A stretch of DNA of 5,241 nt. Origin: Methanobacteriota archaeon (GTDB lineage Archaea > Thermoplasmatota > Thermoplasmata > RBG-16-68-12). The position numbers were made by a program, and so were the translations under genes. The DNA lies in assembly GCA_005879045.1 (NCBI GenBank), contig VBLV01000102.1:1-5241 (forward strand). Reading direction: 5' to 3'. Position 1 is the first letter of the stretch, and each line of letters opens with the position of its first letter. Shown piece after piece: positions 1 to 5,241 of the stretch. The notes beneath the pieces were generated by a model, which was not told where the DNA came from, did no database searches, and saw only the letters and a list, made by a program, of their open reading frames with translations.

Positions 1-1118
1 AAGCCTGCGTTCACGATGTTCCGGATGCGGGCCCGGTCCTTGGCCACCATCGGATACACAATCGGCAGCGCGAAGACCCCTTCCTCGAACAGGCGGTCGC
101 TGAATCGTTTGGCAATCGCCGAATCGCCGAGCATCACGGGCGTGATCGGCGTCGCGCTCCGTCCGATGTCGAAGCCCATCGAGACGAGGCGCTTCTTGAA
201 GTACTTCGTGTTGGACCAGAGCTTTTTCACGTGGCGGGGCTCCGTCTCAAGGACGTCAATCGCCGCGGTGCAGGCCGCGGCCACGGCCGGCGGGTGAGAC
301 CCGCTCAAGAGCCACGTCCTCGATTTGTTGAGGGCGTAGTTCCTCAGGTCGTTCGACCCCGCGACGTATCCTCCGACGACGCCGAGGGCCTTCGAGAACG
401 TCCCGAGCTCGATCTGGATCTTGTCCTCCACATGGAAATGGGACGCGACGCCGCGGCCGCCATCGCCGAGGACGCCTTCGCCGTGCGCGTCGTCGACGTA
501 GATCATCGCGCCGAATTCCTCGCCGACCCGCGCGATGTCGCCGACCGGCGCGATGTCGCCGTCCATGGAGAACACCCCATCGGTGATGACGAGGATCTTC
601 TTCGCCCAGCCGTCGACTTCTTTGAGGGCCCGCTCGAGATCCCCGACGTCGCAATGTCGGTAGATCACGCGTTGGGCCTTCGTCAGGCGGACGCCGTCGA
701 TAATGCTCCCATGGTTCAGCTCGTCCGTCAGGATCGCGTCCCCTTCTCCCGCGAGTTGGGGGATGAGTCCCGCGTTCCCCGCGAAGCCGCTCATGAAGAA
801 CAGGGCCGCCTCCCGATGCTTGAAGCGGGCGATCCTCCGCTCGAGTTCCTCGTGGAGATCCATGTTGCCCGCGATCGGCCGGACGCTCCCGCTCCCGGCG
901 CCGTGGGTTTTGACGGCCTCCCGAGCGGCCCGCTTGACCTTTGGGTGGTTCGAGAGGTTCAGGTAGTTGTTCGAACAGAGCATGATCACGCGTTTGCCGT
1001 CCACCACGCTCCGGGGCGCCGACGGTCCCTGGAGGACGCGGAGCTTCCAGTCCAGGCTCTGGGCGACGAGCGCCTCGTATTCCGCCCGCATCCACGCGGT
1101 CGGGTCCCGCTTCGCCAT
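1..1118 (-). CDS. kbl: 2-amino-3-ketobutyrate CoA ligase (glycine C-acetyltransferase), cut by the left window edge
   Basis: This PLP enzyme of the alpha-oxoamine synthase family cleaves 2-amino-3-ketobutyrate with CoA to glycine and acetyl-CoA, the second step of threonine breakdown, in the cytoplasm. I translated 372 codons from ATG at 1118; the frame is open to the edge and, against the usual 395-400 residues, about 25 C-terminal residues are missing. Visible hallmarks are GAGSGSVRPIAG (73-84), DELNHGSIIDG (132-142) with His136 expected to stack on PLP, VDDAHGEGVLG (208-218) with the PLP-contacting Asp-His, and TFSKALG (240-246) with Lys243 as the Schiff-base lysine. The start is fixed by a GGAGG 7 bases upstream. 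It begins 2 bases after the tdh stop, which is what separates it from its relative BioF (8-amino-7-oxononanoate synthase). Function from family and context; the visible part shows no defect. Confidence 0.93.
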   Translation of the reverse strand, partial: MAKRDPTAWMRAEYEALVAQSLDWKLRVLQGPSAPRSVVDGKRVIMLCSNNYLNLSNHPKVKRAAREAVKTHGAGSGSVRPIAGNMDLHEELERRIARFKHREAALFFMSGFAGNAGLIPQLAGEGDAILTDELNHGSIIDGVRLTKAQRVIYRHCDVGDLERALKEVDGWAKKILVITDGVFSMDGDIAPVGDIARVGEEFGAMIYVDDAHGEGVLGDGGRGVASHFHVEDKIQIELGTFSKALGVVGGYVAGSNDLRNYALNKSRTWLLSGSHPPAVAAACTAAIDVLETEPRHVKKLWSNTKYFKKRLVSMGFDIGRSATPITPVMLGDSAIAKRFSDRLFEEGVFALPIVYPMVAKDRARIRNIVNAG

Positions 1119-1120
1119 GG

Positions 1121-2167
1121 TCAAGCCTCCATCGGGAAGGCGACCTTACCGCAGTTCCCGCTCCGCATCACGCCCATCGCCTCGTTGTAGTCGTCCAGCG
1201 GGAACTTGTGGGTGAGGATCGGTTTCAGGTTCACGTTCCCGCTCTTCAGGAGTCCGCCCATCTGCATCCACGTCTTGTACATCAGGCGTCCGTGAATCCC
1301 GTACATCGATAGTCCCTTCGTCACGAACTCGGAGATGTCGAGGCTCAGCGGCTTCGGGAAGAGTCCGAGCAGGTGGATTCCGCCCGCCGGTCGTACGACC
1401 CGGATCGCCTGCTGGACCGCCGCCTCGCTCCCGGAGAACTCCAGCACCTCATCGACGCCCTCGCCCGCGGTCGCGTCCATCACCTCGTCGACGAGGGATT
1501 CTCCCGACCGAAGGACGACGCTCGCGCCGACTTTCTTGGCGAGATCCATCCGGTACTGGTTCTTGTGGCCGATTGCGATGACGGTCCGGGCCGCCATCCC
1601 TCGGCAGAGGGCGACGGCCATGAGCCCGATCGGCCCCAGGCCGAAGATGGCAATCGTCTTCCCGGGGACGTTCGCGTTCGTGACCGTATACACCGCATTG
1701 CCGAGCGGATCTTGCATCGTCGCGAGGTCGAGCGGAAGGTCGTCGTCGTTCACGATCACGTTCGACGCGGGGACCGTCATGTACTCCGCGAACGAGCCGT
1801 CCCGGTCGATGCCGAGGATCGAGACGTTCTTGCAGACGTGGGCGTTCCCCGTGCGGCACATGAAGCACCGGCCGCACGCGATGTGACCTTCGGCGCTCAC
1901 GTAGTCGTCTTTCCGGAAGCCCGTGACCCCGGAGCCCAGCTTCTCGACGTGCCCCGCGAACTCGTGACCTTGGATCAACGGCACTTTGATCCGTGCGGCG
2001 GCCCAGGCATCCCAATCGTAGATGTGGACGTCCGTGCCGCAGATGGACGCGATGTCCACGCGGATCAAGACTTCCGAGGGAGTCGGCGCAGGGATCGGGA
2101 CGTTCCGGACTTCCGTGCTCTTCGGCGCCGCTTTGAGTTTCACCGCGGCCTTCATCATCGACGTCAT
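1121..2167 (-). CDS. tdh: L-threonine 3-dehydrogenase, zinc-dependent medium-chain type
   Basis: It oxidises L-threonine to 2-amino-3-ketobutyrate with a nicotinamide cofactor; kbl, 2 bases downstream, uses the product. The 348 residues match the usual 340-350. An N-terminal GroES-like domain carries the catalytic zinc site (Cys43 in CGTD, His68-Glu69 in QGHEF, Asp153 as the probable fourth ligand) and the structural zinc cysteines 98, 101, 104 and 112. CGTDVHIYDWDAW (43-55) is the threonine dehydrogenase signature that separates it from alcohol or sorbitol dehydrogenases. A Rossmann fold follows, with GLGPIG at 176-181. Oddities: after the second beta strand it has GHKNQYR (200-206) rather than an Asp or Glu, which may mean NADP rather than NAD, and GNAVY (156-160) replaces the common GNAVH. 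The ATG at 2167 is preferred over ATG at 2158 because GGGAG lies 9 bases before it. Confidence 0.93.
   Translation of the reverse strand: MTSMMKAAVKLKAAPKSTEVRNVPIPAPTPSEVLIRVDIASICGTDVHIYDWDAWAAARIKVPLIQGHEFAGHVEKLGSGVTGFRKDDYVSAEGHIACGRCFMCRTGNAHVCKNVSILGIDRDGSFAEYMTVPASNVIVNDDDLPLDLATMQDPLGNAVYTVTNANVPGKTIAIFGLGPIGLMAVALCRGMAARTVIAIGHKNQYRMDLAKKVGASVVLRSGESLVDEVMDATAGEGVDEVLEFSGSEAAVQQAIRVVRPAGGIHLLGLFPKPLSLDISEFVTKGLSMYGIHGRLMYKTWMQMGGLLKSGNVNLKPILTHKFPLDDYNEAMGVMRSGNCGKVAFPMEA
1126..1130 (-). promoter_or_regulatory. Ribosome binding site of kbl inside the tdh 3' end
   Basis: On the minus strand the sequence reads GGAGG, then 7 bases, then the kbl ATG at 1118. The GGAGG is made by the last sense codons of tdh (ATG GAG GCT, followed by TGA at 1123-1121). 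The arrangement decides the kbl start and implies that ribosomes finishing tdh can start kbl directly (translational coupling). Confidence 0.75.
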
Positions 2168-2176
2168 GACCCAGGT

Positions 2177-2181
2177 CTCCC
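2177..2181 (-). promoter_or_regulatory. Ribosome binding site of tdh
   Basis: GGGAG on the minus strand ends 9 bases before the ATG at 2167. The second in-frame ATG at 2158 has no such site at usable distance, so this motif favours the longer start. Confidence 0.5.
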
Positions 2182-2207
2182 GTCCGCGGGCCTGCGCATG
2201 GGCTCGC

Positions 2208-2215
2208 CGTATTTC
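2208..2215 (-). promoter_or_regulatory. Possible TATA-like box of the tdh-kbl operon
   Basis: In the 100-base gap between the NAD kinase gene and tdh the minus strand reads GAAATACG inside an AT-richer patch (about 2207-2230). An archaeal start site about 26 bases downstream would fall near 2186, giving a leader of about 20 bases that still includes the GGGAG at 2181-2177. The same octamer lies before the NAD kinase gene (3435-3428). The position fits, but the box is a weak match to a TATA consensus. I see no gene and no convincing terminator in the rest of the gap. Confidence 0.35.
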
Positions 2216-2267
2216 AACTTTGTATCACTCGATCCGGCCATCGGAGGCGGCCCTGGCGTCGCTGTCT

Positions 2268-3407
2268 TCAACCCTGAATCGGATGGAGTTTCGACGTGCG
2301 GTATCCCATGAGCACGAACAAGTATTCCCTTTTGTGGAACTCCTCGTCCAGCGTGGGATCGCCCGTGTCGACACGGAGGACCGGCGTCATCACGAGCTTC
2401 GCGGGCGTCGCGACGACGATCACGTTCTTCGTCCCGATTCGTCGCAGCACCGAGGGACTCACTTGGAGGTTCCCCCGTCCGAGGATGAAACCCTGGGCGC
2501 CGATTGGGCTTACCACGAGCTTCGCGTTCGGGTAGCGGTCCAAGAGCGCGAGGATCCCCTTCTCGTTCAGATCCTTCGCGATCGTCTTGCCACCGATGAC
2601 CGCATCGACTCCGAGAAGCGTCTTGTCGATCCCAATCGCGGTCGCGATCGAGTGGACCGTGGAACCGGGACCCAGGAGGAACAGGGTGTCCGGTTCGGTC
2701 TCGAAGAGTTCCGAGAAGTGCACCGCGAGCTCGCCGCGGAATGCCTCTTCGCTGACCTCGTCGATCATGACTTTCCCTCCCGCGACGAGGTTCGGTTCGA
2801 CCAGAGTCTTTGCCGTGGCGAACAATTGCACCCGCCACTCGCCCTTGCGGTAGGCCTCTTCATCGAGGTCGAGGATTTCTGCCGTACCGATTCGAAGTTG
2901 TCCGCGGAGGTAGCCCACCAGGAGATGCGCTGCCGCCGGAGGCGAGACCGCGAAGAGGCCGGAGTGCATCTTGACGCCCGCCGGGATCCCGAGGATGGGG
3001 ATTCGATCGCTCGTCGCTTCGGCGACGTCTCGCGCGGTTCCGTCGCCGCCGCAAAACAGGAGGAGTTCGGCGCCTCGGTCCACGCAGGCCTCAACCGCTT
3101 TTCTCGTGTCCGCCGCGGTCGTTCCCTCCCCGGGTGAGTGGACCACCTCGATCGAGTCCTCCTGAACTCCCGCCGCTCGGAGCGGATCCGCGCCCATCGC
3201 GCCCCCGCACATCAACCACTGGACGCGAAGGTTCTCGTCGTGTTTCGAAAGGTCCAGGAACGTCCTTGCGAACAGTTGTGCCCGGGGACCTGCGACCGGC
3301 TCCGCGCCGGCCGCTTGAGCCTCGGTTGCGACCCCGTCCGTCCCCTTCAGCCCCACGCGGCCGCCCATCCCCGCAATCGGGTTCACGACGAAGCCGATGC
3401 GATGCAC
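2268..3407 (-). CDS. ATP-NAD kinase family protein (COG3199 type)
   Basis: It probably phosphorylates NAD to NADP in the cytoplasm, using ATP or polyphosphate. The 379 residues fit the long COG3199 branch, not the shorter NadK/PpnK proteins. The N-terminus IGFVVNPIAGMGGRVGLKG (4-22) is the branch hallmark. CGGDGTARDV (119-128) holds the GGDG nucleotide-binding motif of NAD kinases, followed by GIPAGVKMHSG (140-150), GPGSTV (246-251), SPIGAQGFILGRGN (300-313) and the C-terminal LRVDTGD (344-350). The start is GTG: no ATG exists between the in-frame stop at 3455-3453 and this point, and the hallmark motif begins at residue 4. No ribosome binding site is visible, so the message may be leaderless. 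It lies 45 bases after the prenyltransferase stop and 100 bases before tdh. The family is clear; substrate and phosphate donor are inferred, and AcoX-like relatives of unknown reaction share the fold. Confidence 0.85.
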   Translation of the reverse strand: MHRIGFVVNPIAGMGGRVGLKGTDGVATEAQAAGAEPVAGPRAQLFARTFLDLSKHDENLRVQWLMCGGAMGADPLRAAGVQEDSIEVVHSPGEGTTAADTRKAVEACVDRGAELLLFCGGDGTARDVAEATSDRIPILGIPAGVKMHSGLFAVSPPAAAHLLVGYLRGQLRIGTAEILDLDEEAYRKGEWRVQLFATAKTLVEPNLVAGGKVMIDEVSEEAFRGELAVHFSELFETEPDTLFLLGPGSTVHSIATAIGIDKTLLGVDAVIGGKTIAKDLNEKGILALLDRYPNAKLVVSPIGAQGFILGRGNLQVSPSVLRRIGTKNVIVVATPAKLVMTPVLRVDTGDPTLDEEFHKREYLFVLMGYRTSKLHPIQG

Positions 3408-3427
3408 ACAGTCTGGACCGGGCCGGA

Positions 3428-3435
3428 CGTATTTC
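3428..3435 (-). promoter_or_regulatory. Possible TATA-like box for the NAD kinase gene
   Basis: GAAATACG on the minus strand is centred about 24 bases before the GTG start at 3407, in the 45-base gap after the prenyltransferase stop. That spacing suits a leaderless archaeal transcript beginning at or very near the GTG. The same octamer precedes tdh. The gene may also be read through from the prenyltransferase promoter, so this is tentative. Confidence 0.3.
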
Positions 3436-3452
3436 CGTCTTCCGCGGTTCCT

Positions 3453-4508
3453 TCAGGGCCGGCGGCGACCCGAATCCATCGCGCGCACTTTTCGCCAGGC
3501 GCGCGCCAACTCCGGGGGCGGCGCGGCGACCGCGAGGTGCGCCAGGTAGCCCACCGCCGCGATCGGGAGGAGGGGCCACAATGGAGGCGCAAGGCCCACC
3601 GCGGTCGAAAGGCCGGCCGCGACCCCGAGCTGGATCACGCGGAGTTCGTTCTGGGTCACCGATTTCAGCTCGCCCGGATTGATGCGGAGGTGAATCCACA
3701 CCGCGGGCATGGTGAACGCCGCCCCAAGGAAGAATGCCGGCTGAACCGTGGCCCCAAGGAGGGCGTAGAGGGCCGCCGCAGTCGCGGCCATGATGCCGGC
3801 GTATCGTTTCGCATTCGTGAAGCCGAGGGCGACGACCGTCGTCCGTTTCGGCGGCGTCGCCCCGGCGTCCATCGGTTCGTCGAGGTAGTGATGCACGATG
3901 AGCATCGACATGCAAACGAGCGCATGAGCGGCGAGCGCCGTCGTCACGACGAGCGAAATCGAGAGGGTCTGGATCGCGTACGCGCCGAGGCCCGAAAGGA
4001 GGACACCGGGAAATCCGCCGAGCCACTCGCCGGCGAAGGGATGGTACGACGTCGAGAGGGGCGGCGCGGTGTACGCCAGGCCGAGGCCGTACCCGGCGAC
4101 GATGAGGAGGGCGAGCCACGCCGCGCGCTCCCGGACGACCCACGCTGTGAGCGCAGCGACTGCGACACTCGAGATTGCGAAAATCCACCAAAGATCGCGC
4201 TCTGCCAGAAGACCCAGGTTGCGGACGTGACTGCCGCCGGATAACGCCCGTCCTCCGGGCTGGTCGGTCCCGCTCCTCCAGTCATAGATTTCGTTGATTG
4301 CGTGGGTTTCCCAGCCTTGAATCAACGCGCCCAGCGCGAGCGCCGCAAGAAACCACAGGCCGTTCAGCGAACCCGTCGCGAAGTACGCGATGGCGGTCCC
4401 CAGCGCCACTGCCGTATAGGACCACAGGAGGACCGGGATCAGGCGGAACTCCAGAAACCACCCCTTCGCCTTACGCGTCCAGCGAGGCCCCGGCCGGATG
4501 GCGGCCAA
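3453..4508 (-). CDS. UbiA-family prenyltransferase, MenA-like
   Basis: This membrane enzyme should move a polyprenyl chain from its diphosphate onto an aromatic acceptor, most likely in menaquinone-type quinone synthesis. About nine or ten hydrophobic segments run through the 351 residues counted from TTG. The first Asp-rich motif reads NEIYDWRSGTDQPGGRALSG (72-91); the SGxDQPGGRxLSGGS form is typical of MenA (1,4-dihydroxy-2-naphthoate prenyltransferase), not of the archaeal lipid enzyme DGGGP synthase. The second motif is LDEPMD (209-214) with Asp210 and Asp214, then KRTTVVALG (221-229). Glu73 stands where most relatives have Asp. The frame stays open up to an ATG at 4721, but that would run through the promoter and into the divergent regulator; coding-style codons begin at the TTG, about 24 bases after a TATA-like box, so a leaderless TTG start is preferred. 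The acceptor cannot be read from sequence. Confidence 0.82.
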   Translation of the reverse strand: MAAIRPGPRWTRKAKGWFLEFRLIPVLLWSYTAVALGTAIAYFATGSLNGLWFLAALALGALIQGWETHAINEIYDWRSGTDQPGGRALSGGSHVRNLGLLAERDLWWIFAISSVAVAALTAWVVRERAAWLALLIVAGYGLGLAYTAPPLSTSYHPFAGEWLGGFPGVLLSGLGAYAIQTLSISLVVTTALAAHALVCMSMLIVHHYLDEPMDAGATPPKRTTVVALGFTNAKRYAGIMAATAAALYALLGATVQPAFFLGAAFTMPAVWIHLRINPGELKSVTQNELRVIQLGVAAGLSTAVGLAPPLWPLLPIAAVGYLAHLAVAAPPPELARAWRKVRAMDSGRRRP

Positions 4509-4515
4509 GAGTTTG

Positions 4516-4529
4516 ACTATTGGGATAGT
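4516..4529. promoter_or_regulatory. Inverted repeat, candidate operator on the prenyltransferase side
   Basis: ACTAT and ATAGT form perfect 5-base arms around TGGG. The repeat lies between the shared TATA-like box (4529-4536) and the prenyltransferase TTG (4508), so a protein bound here would cover the start region of that minus-strand promoter. Its centre is 10 bases, about one helical turn, from the centre of the TATA-like palindrome. The assignment as an operator is inferred. Confidence 0.45.
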
Positions 4530-4536
4530 AATATTA
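4529..4536. promoter_or_regulatory. Palindromic TATA-like box shared by two divergent promoters
   Basis: TAATATTA is its own reverse complement and sits in the most AT-rich stretch of the window. On the minus strand its centre is about 24 bases before the prenyltransferase TTG at 4508; on the plus strand it is about 28 bases before an ATG at 4561 in frame with the winged-helix gene. Both distances fit archaeal TATA-to-start spacing, so one box may serve both directions. Confidence 0.55.
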
Positions 4537-4544
4537 GAACGTTC
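4537..4544. promoter_or_regulatory. Palindrome GAACGTTC, candidate operator on the regulator side
   Basis: A perfect 8-base palindrome that directly abuts the TATA-like box on the side facing the winged-helix gene. It lies between the box and any plus-strand start site, so binding here could block transcription of the regulator itself. It is short, and its role as an operator is inferred from position only. Confidence 0.4.
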
Positions 4545-4611
4545 GCGGATGGGGTCTTCGATGGACGTCCCGGAACCTAGATTACCGCAAGACGGTTGGG
4601 GACGTCGCTTC

Positions 4612-4908
4612 ATGGACAAACGGTTGTGGTACCTGATCGCCGGGACGCGCGGCGGCATCAACCGCGCGCGGATTTTGTGGACGCTCCACGACCGTCCGTA
4701 CAACGCGAACGACCTGGCCACCCGACTCGCTCTGGACTACAAAACGATTCGCCATCACCTTGACGTCTTGCGCGAAAACGACTGTGTGATGACCCTGGGC
4801 AACGAGAGCTACGGGACGCTCTATTCCCTGTCGCCGCGGCTGCAAGTCCACTTCGAGGACTTCCTCGAAATCTGGCGACGCATCGAGCCGCGACTGGGGG
4901 AAAAGTAG
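4612..4908 (+). CDS. Winged-helix DNA-binding protein (ArsR-like)
   Basis: A 98-residue likely transcriptional regulator. Residues 12-26 (TRGGINRARILWTLH) make the first helix, NANDLATRLA (31-40) the second, DYKTIRHHLDVLREN (42-56) the recognition helix, and 57-73 the wing; a short acidic C-terminal helix follows (78-96), probably for dimer contact. No metal-binding cysteine cluster is seen (a single Cys58), so metal sensing is unlikely. The opening MDKRLWYLIAGTRGG matches the usual start of small archaeal winged-helix proteins. ATG at 4612 is chosen because the 17 codons back to the next in-frame ATG (4561) use AGA, TTA and CAA, unlike the GC-ending codons of the gene; a weak GGGGA lies 9 bases upstream. 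ATG at 4561 stays possible because it suits a leaderless message from the TATA-like box. It is divergent from the prenyltransferase and 33 bases before the membrane protein gene. Confidence 0.85.
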   Translation: MDKRLWYLIAGTRGGINRARILWTLHDRPYNANDLATRLALDYKTIRHHLDVLRENDCVMTLGNESYGTLYSLSPRLQVHFEDFLEIWRRIEPRLGEK

Positions 4909-4932
4909 ATATGGAGCCGACCCGCGTCTTAC

Positions 4933-4938
4933 GGTGAT
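4933..4938 (+). promoter_or_regulatory. Possible ribosome binding site of the small membrane protein gene
   Basis: GGTGAT pairs with the ATCACC of the 16S rRNA 3' end and stands 4 bases before the TTG at 4942. The spacing is short but usable, and it is the reason for choosing TTG over the ATG at 4963. It overlaps the TGA (4935-4937) of an eight-codon open frame that begins with ATG at 4911. Confidence 0.35.
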
Positions 4939-4941
4939 ACA

Positions 4942-5235
4942 TTGGCGCTCGGTACATTCTGGATGATCGACCTGGTCCTCGCCGCAGGCAGCATCGCGGT
5001 GCTCCTCGGGCTCCTCTACATCTACGTCGGTAACTTTCGGGGGCTCCGTTCTCCGCTCTCTGCCGGCCTCATCGTCTTCGCCGCTCTCTTCCTGGTCGAG
5101 AACCTCGCGGCGATCTACTTCTACCTGGCCATGAGCACTTGGACGGGCTCCGGCAACTACGCGATCCCGATGCTTGTGCTCAACGGCGCGGAGCTGGTCG
5201 GGTTCGCGACCCTCCTCTACGTTTCCTGGCGCTAG
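4942..5235 (+). CDS. Small three-helix membrane protein, function unknown
   Basis: I do not recognise a function. The 97 residues from TTG hold three hydrophobic helices (about 8-29, 39-62 and 74-95) joined by a short basic loop (NFRGLRS, 31-37) and a polar loop (TWTGSGN, 66-72), ending in VSWR. There is no cleavable signal peptide. Glu53 and Glu84 lie inside helices two and three, which is unusual for a passive anchor. From memory the plan resembles the small DUF7521-type archaeal membrane proteins often found beside winged-helix genes, but this needs a profile search. TTG is chosen because GGTGAT, complementary to the 3' end of 16S rRNA, lies 4 bases before it; ATG at 4963 would shorten the first helix and has no such site. 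It follows the regulator by 33 bases and probably shares its transcript, so it may sense or relay a membrane signal to it. Confidence 0.72.
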   Translation: MALGTFWMIDLVLAAGSIAVLLGLLYIYVGNFRGLRSPLSAGLIVFAALFLVENLAAIYFYLAMSTWTGSGNYAIPMLVLNGAELVGFATLLYVSWR

Positions 5236-5241
5236 CGACCC

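Noticed and set aside
16..297. 93-codon plus-strand frame at the left edge
   Set aside because: Antisense to kbl, whose C-terminal half reads cleanly in the other direction.
1..1118. BioF (8-amino-7-oxononanoate synthase) as the identity of the left-edge gene
   Set aside because: The fold is shared, but the 2-base linkage to threonine dehydrogenase and the GSGSVRPIAG and TFSKALG forms fit Kbl better; no biotin gene is near.
231..1190. Long plus-strand open frame of 319 codons opposite kbl
   Set aside because: It is antisense to kbl and part of tdh, rich in Arg, Asp and Val as expected from the reverse of a high-GC gene, and shows no domain.
2168..2267. Small GC-rich inverted repeats after the NAD kinase stop as a terminator
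   Set aside because: Stems reach only about 4 bases and no T-run follows on the minus strand, so they are within chance for this composition.
2022..3137. Plus-strand open frame of 371 codons opposite the tdh start and the NAD kinase gene
   Set aside because: It spans a gene boundary on the other strand, has low-complexity charged composition and no recognisable motif, whereas the minus-strand reading carries clear NAD kinase motifs.
3138..4244. Overlapping frames of about 366-368 codons on both strands across the NAD kinase and prenyltransferase genes
   Set aside because: Both are dominated by Arg, Gly, Pro and Ala with no hydrophobic core or motif. They exist because stop codons are rare in high-GC DNA.
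4498..4611. Extension of the winged-helix protein back to ATG at 4498
   Set aside because: The added stretch crosses the palindromic TATA-like box and the operator-like repeats, and its codons are unlike those of the gene body.

Overview
The window reads as a compact, high-GC archaeal chromosome fragment, most likely from an uncultured Thermoplasmatota-type euryarchaeon. The reasons are an AMP/TATA-style promoter layout with apparently leaderless starts, an archaeal-type COG3199 NAD kinase, a small winged-helix regulator with the archaeal-looking RLWYLIAGTRGG opening, and a neighbouring three-helix membrane protein. The lineage is inferred from protein style and is not proven. No RNA gene, CRISPR array, insertion sequence or phage gene was seen.

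Layout. Four genes lie on the minus strand and are read from right to left: a MenA-like UbiA-family prenyltransferase (4508 down to 3453), an ATP-NAD kinase family protein (3407 down to 2268), a zinc-dependent L-threonine 3-dehydrogenase, tdh (2167 down to 1121), and 2-amino-3-ketobutyrate CoA ligase, kbl (1118 down past the left edge; about 25 C-terminal residues are missing). Two small genes lie on the plus strand: a winged-helix DNA-binding protein (4612-4908) and a three-helix membrane protein (4942-5235). Every stretch between genes is short; the longest are 103 bases (4509-4611, the divergent promoter) and 100 bases (2168-2267, the tdh promoter).

How the genes work together. tdh and kbl form the classic two-step threonine-to-glycine plus acetyl-CoA pathway. 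They are separated by 2 bases and the kbl ribosome binding site sits inside the last codons of tdh, so they are almost certainly co-translated. The NAD kinase upstream makes NADP; the cofactor-binding loop of this Tdh has lost the acidic residue that normally selects NAD and carries Gly-His-Lys instead, so an NADP link between the two genes is a testable possibility. The prenyltransferase probably makes a prenylated quinone or related lipid. The winged-helix and membrane proteins form a small two-gene unit transcribed away from it.

The most striking non-coding structure is the divergent promoter at 4516-4544. Three perfect palindromes abut one another: ACTAT-N4-ATAGT, TAATATTA and GAACGTTC. 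The central one is a symmetric TATA-like box that could serve both strands, and each flanking palindrome lies on the downstream side of one of the two promoters. This looks like a compact switch that the winged-helix protein may control. I did not find convincing evidence of a wholly new biological system; the window is mainly metabolic with this regulatory hub as its best lead.
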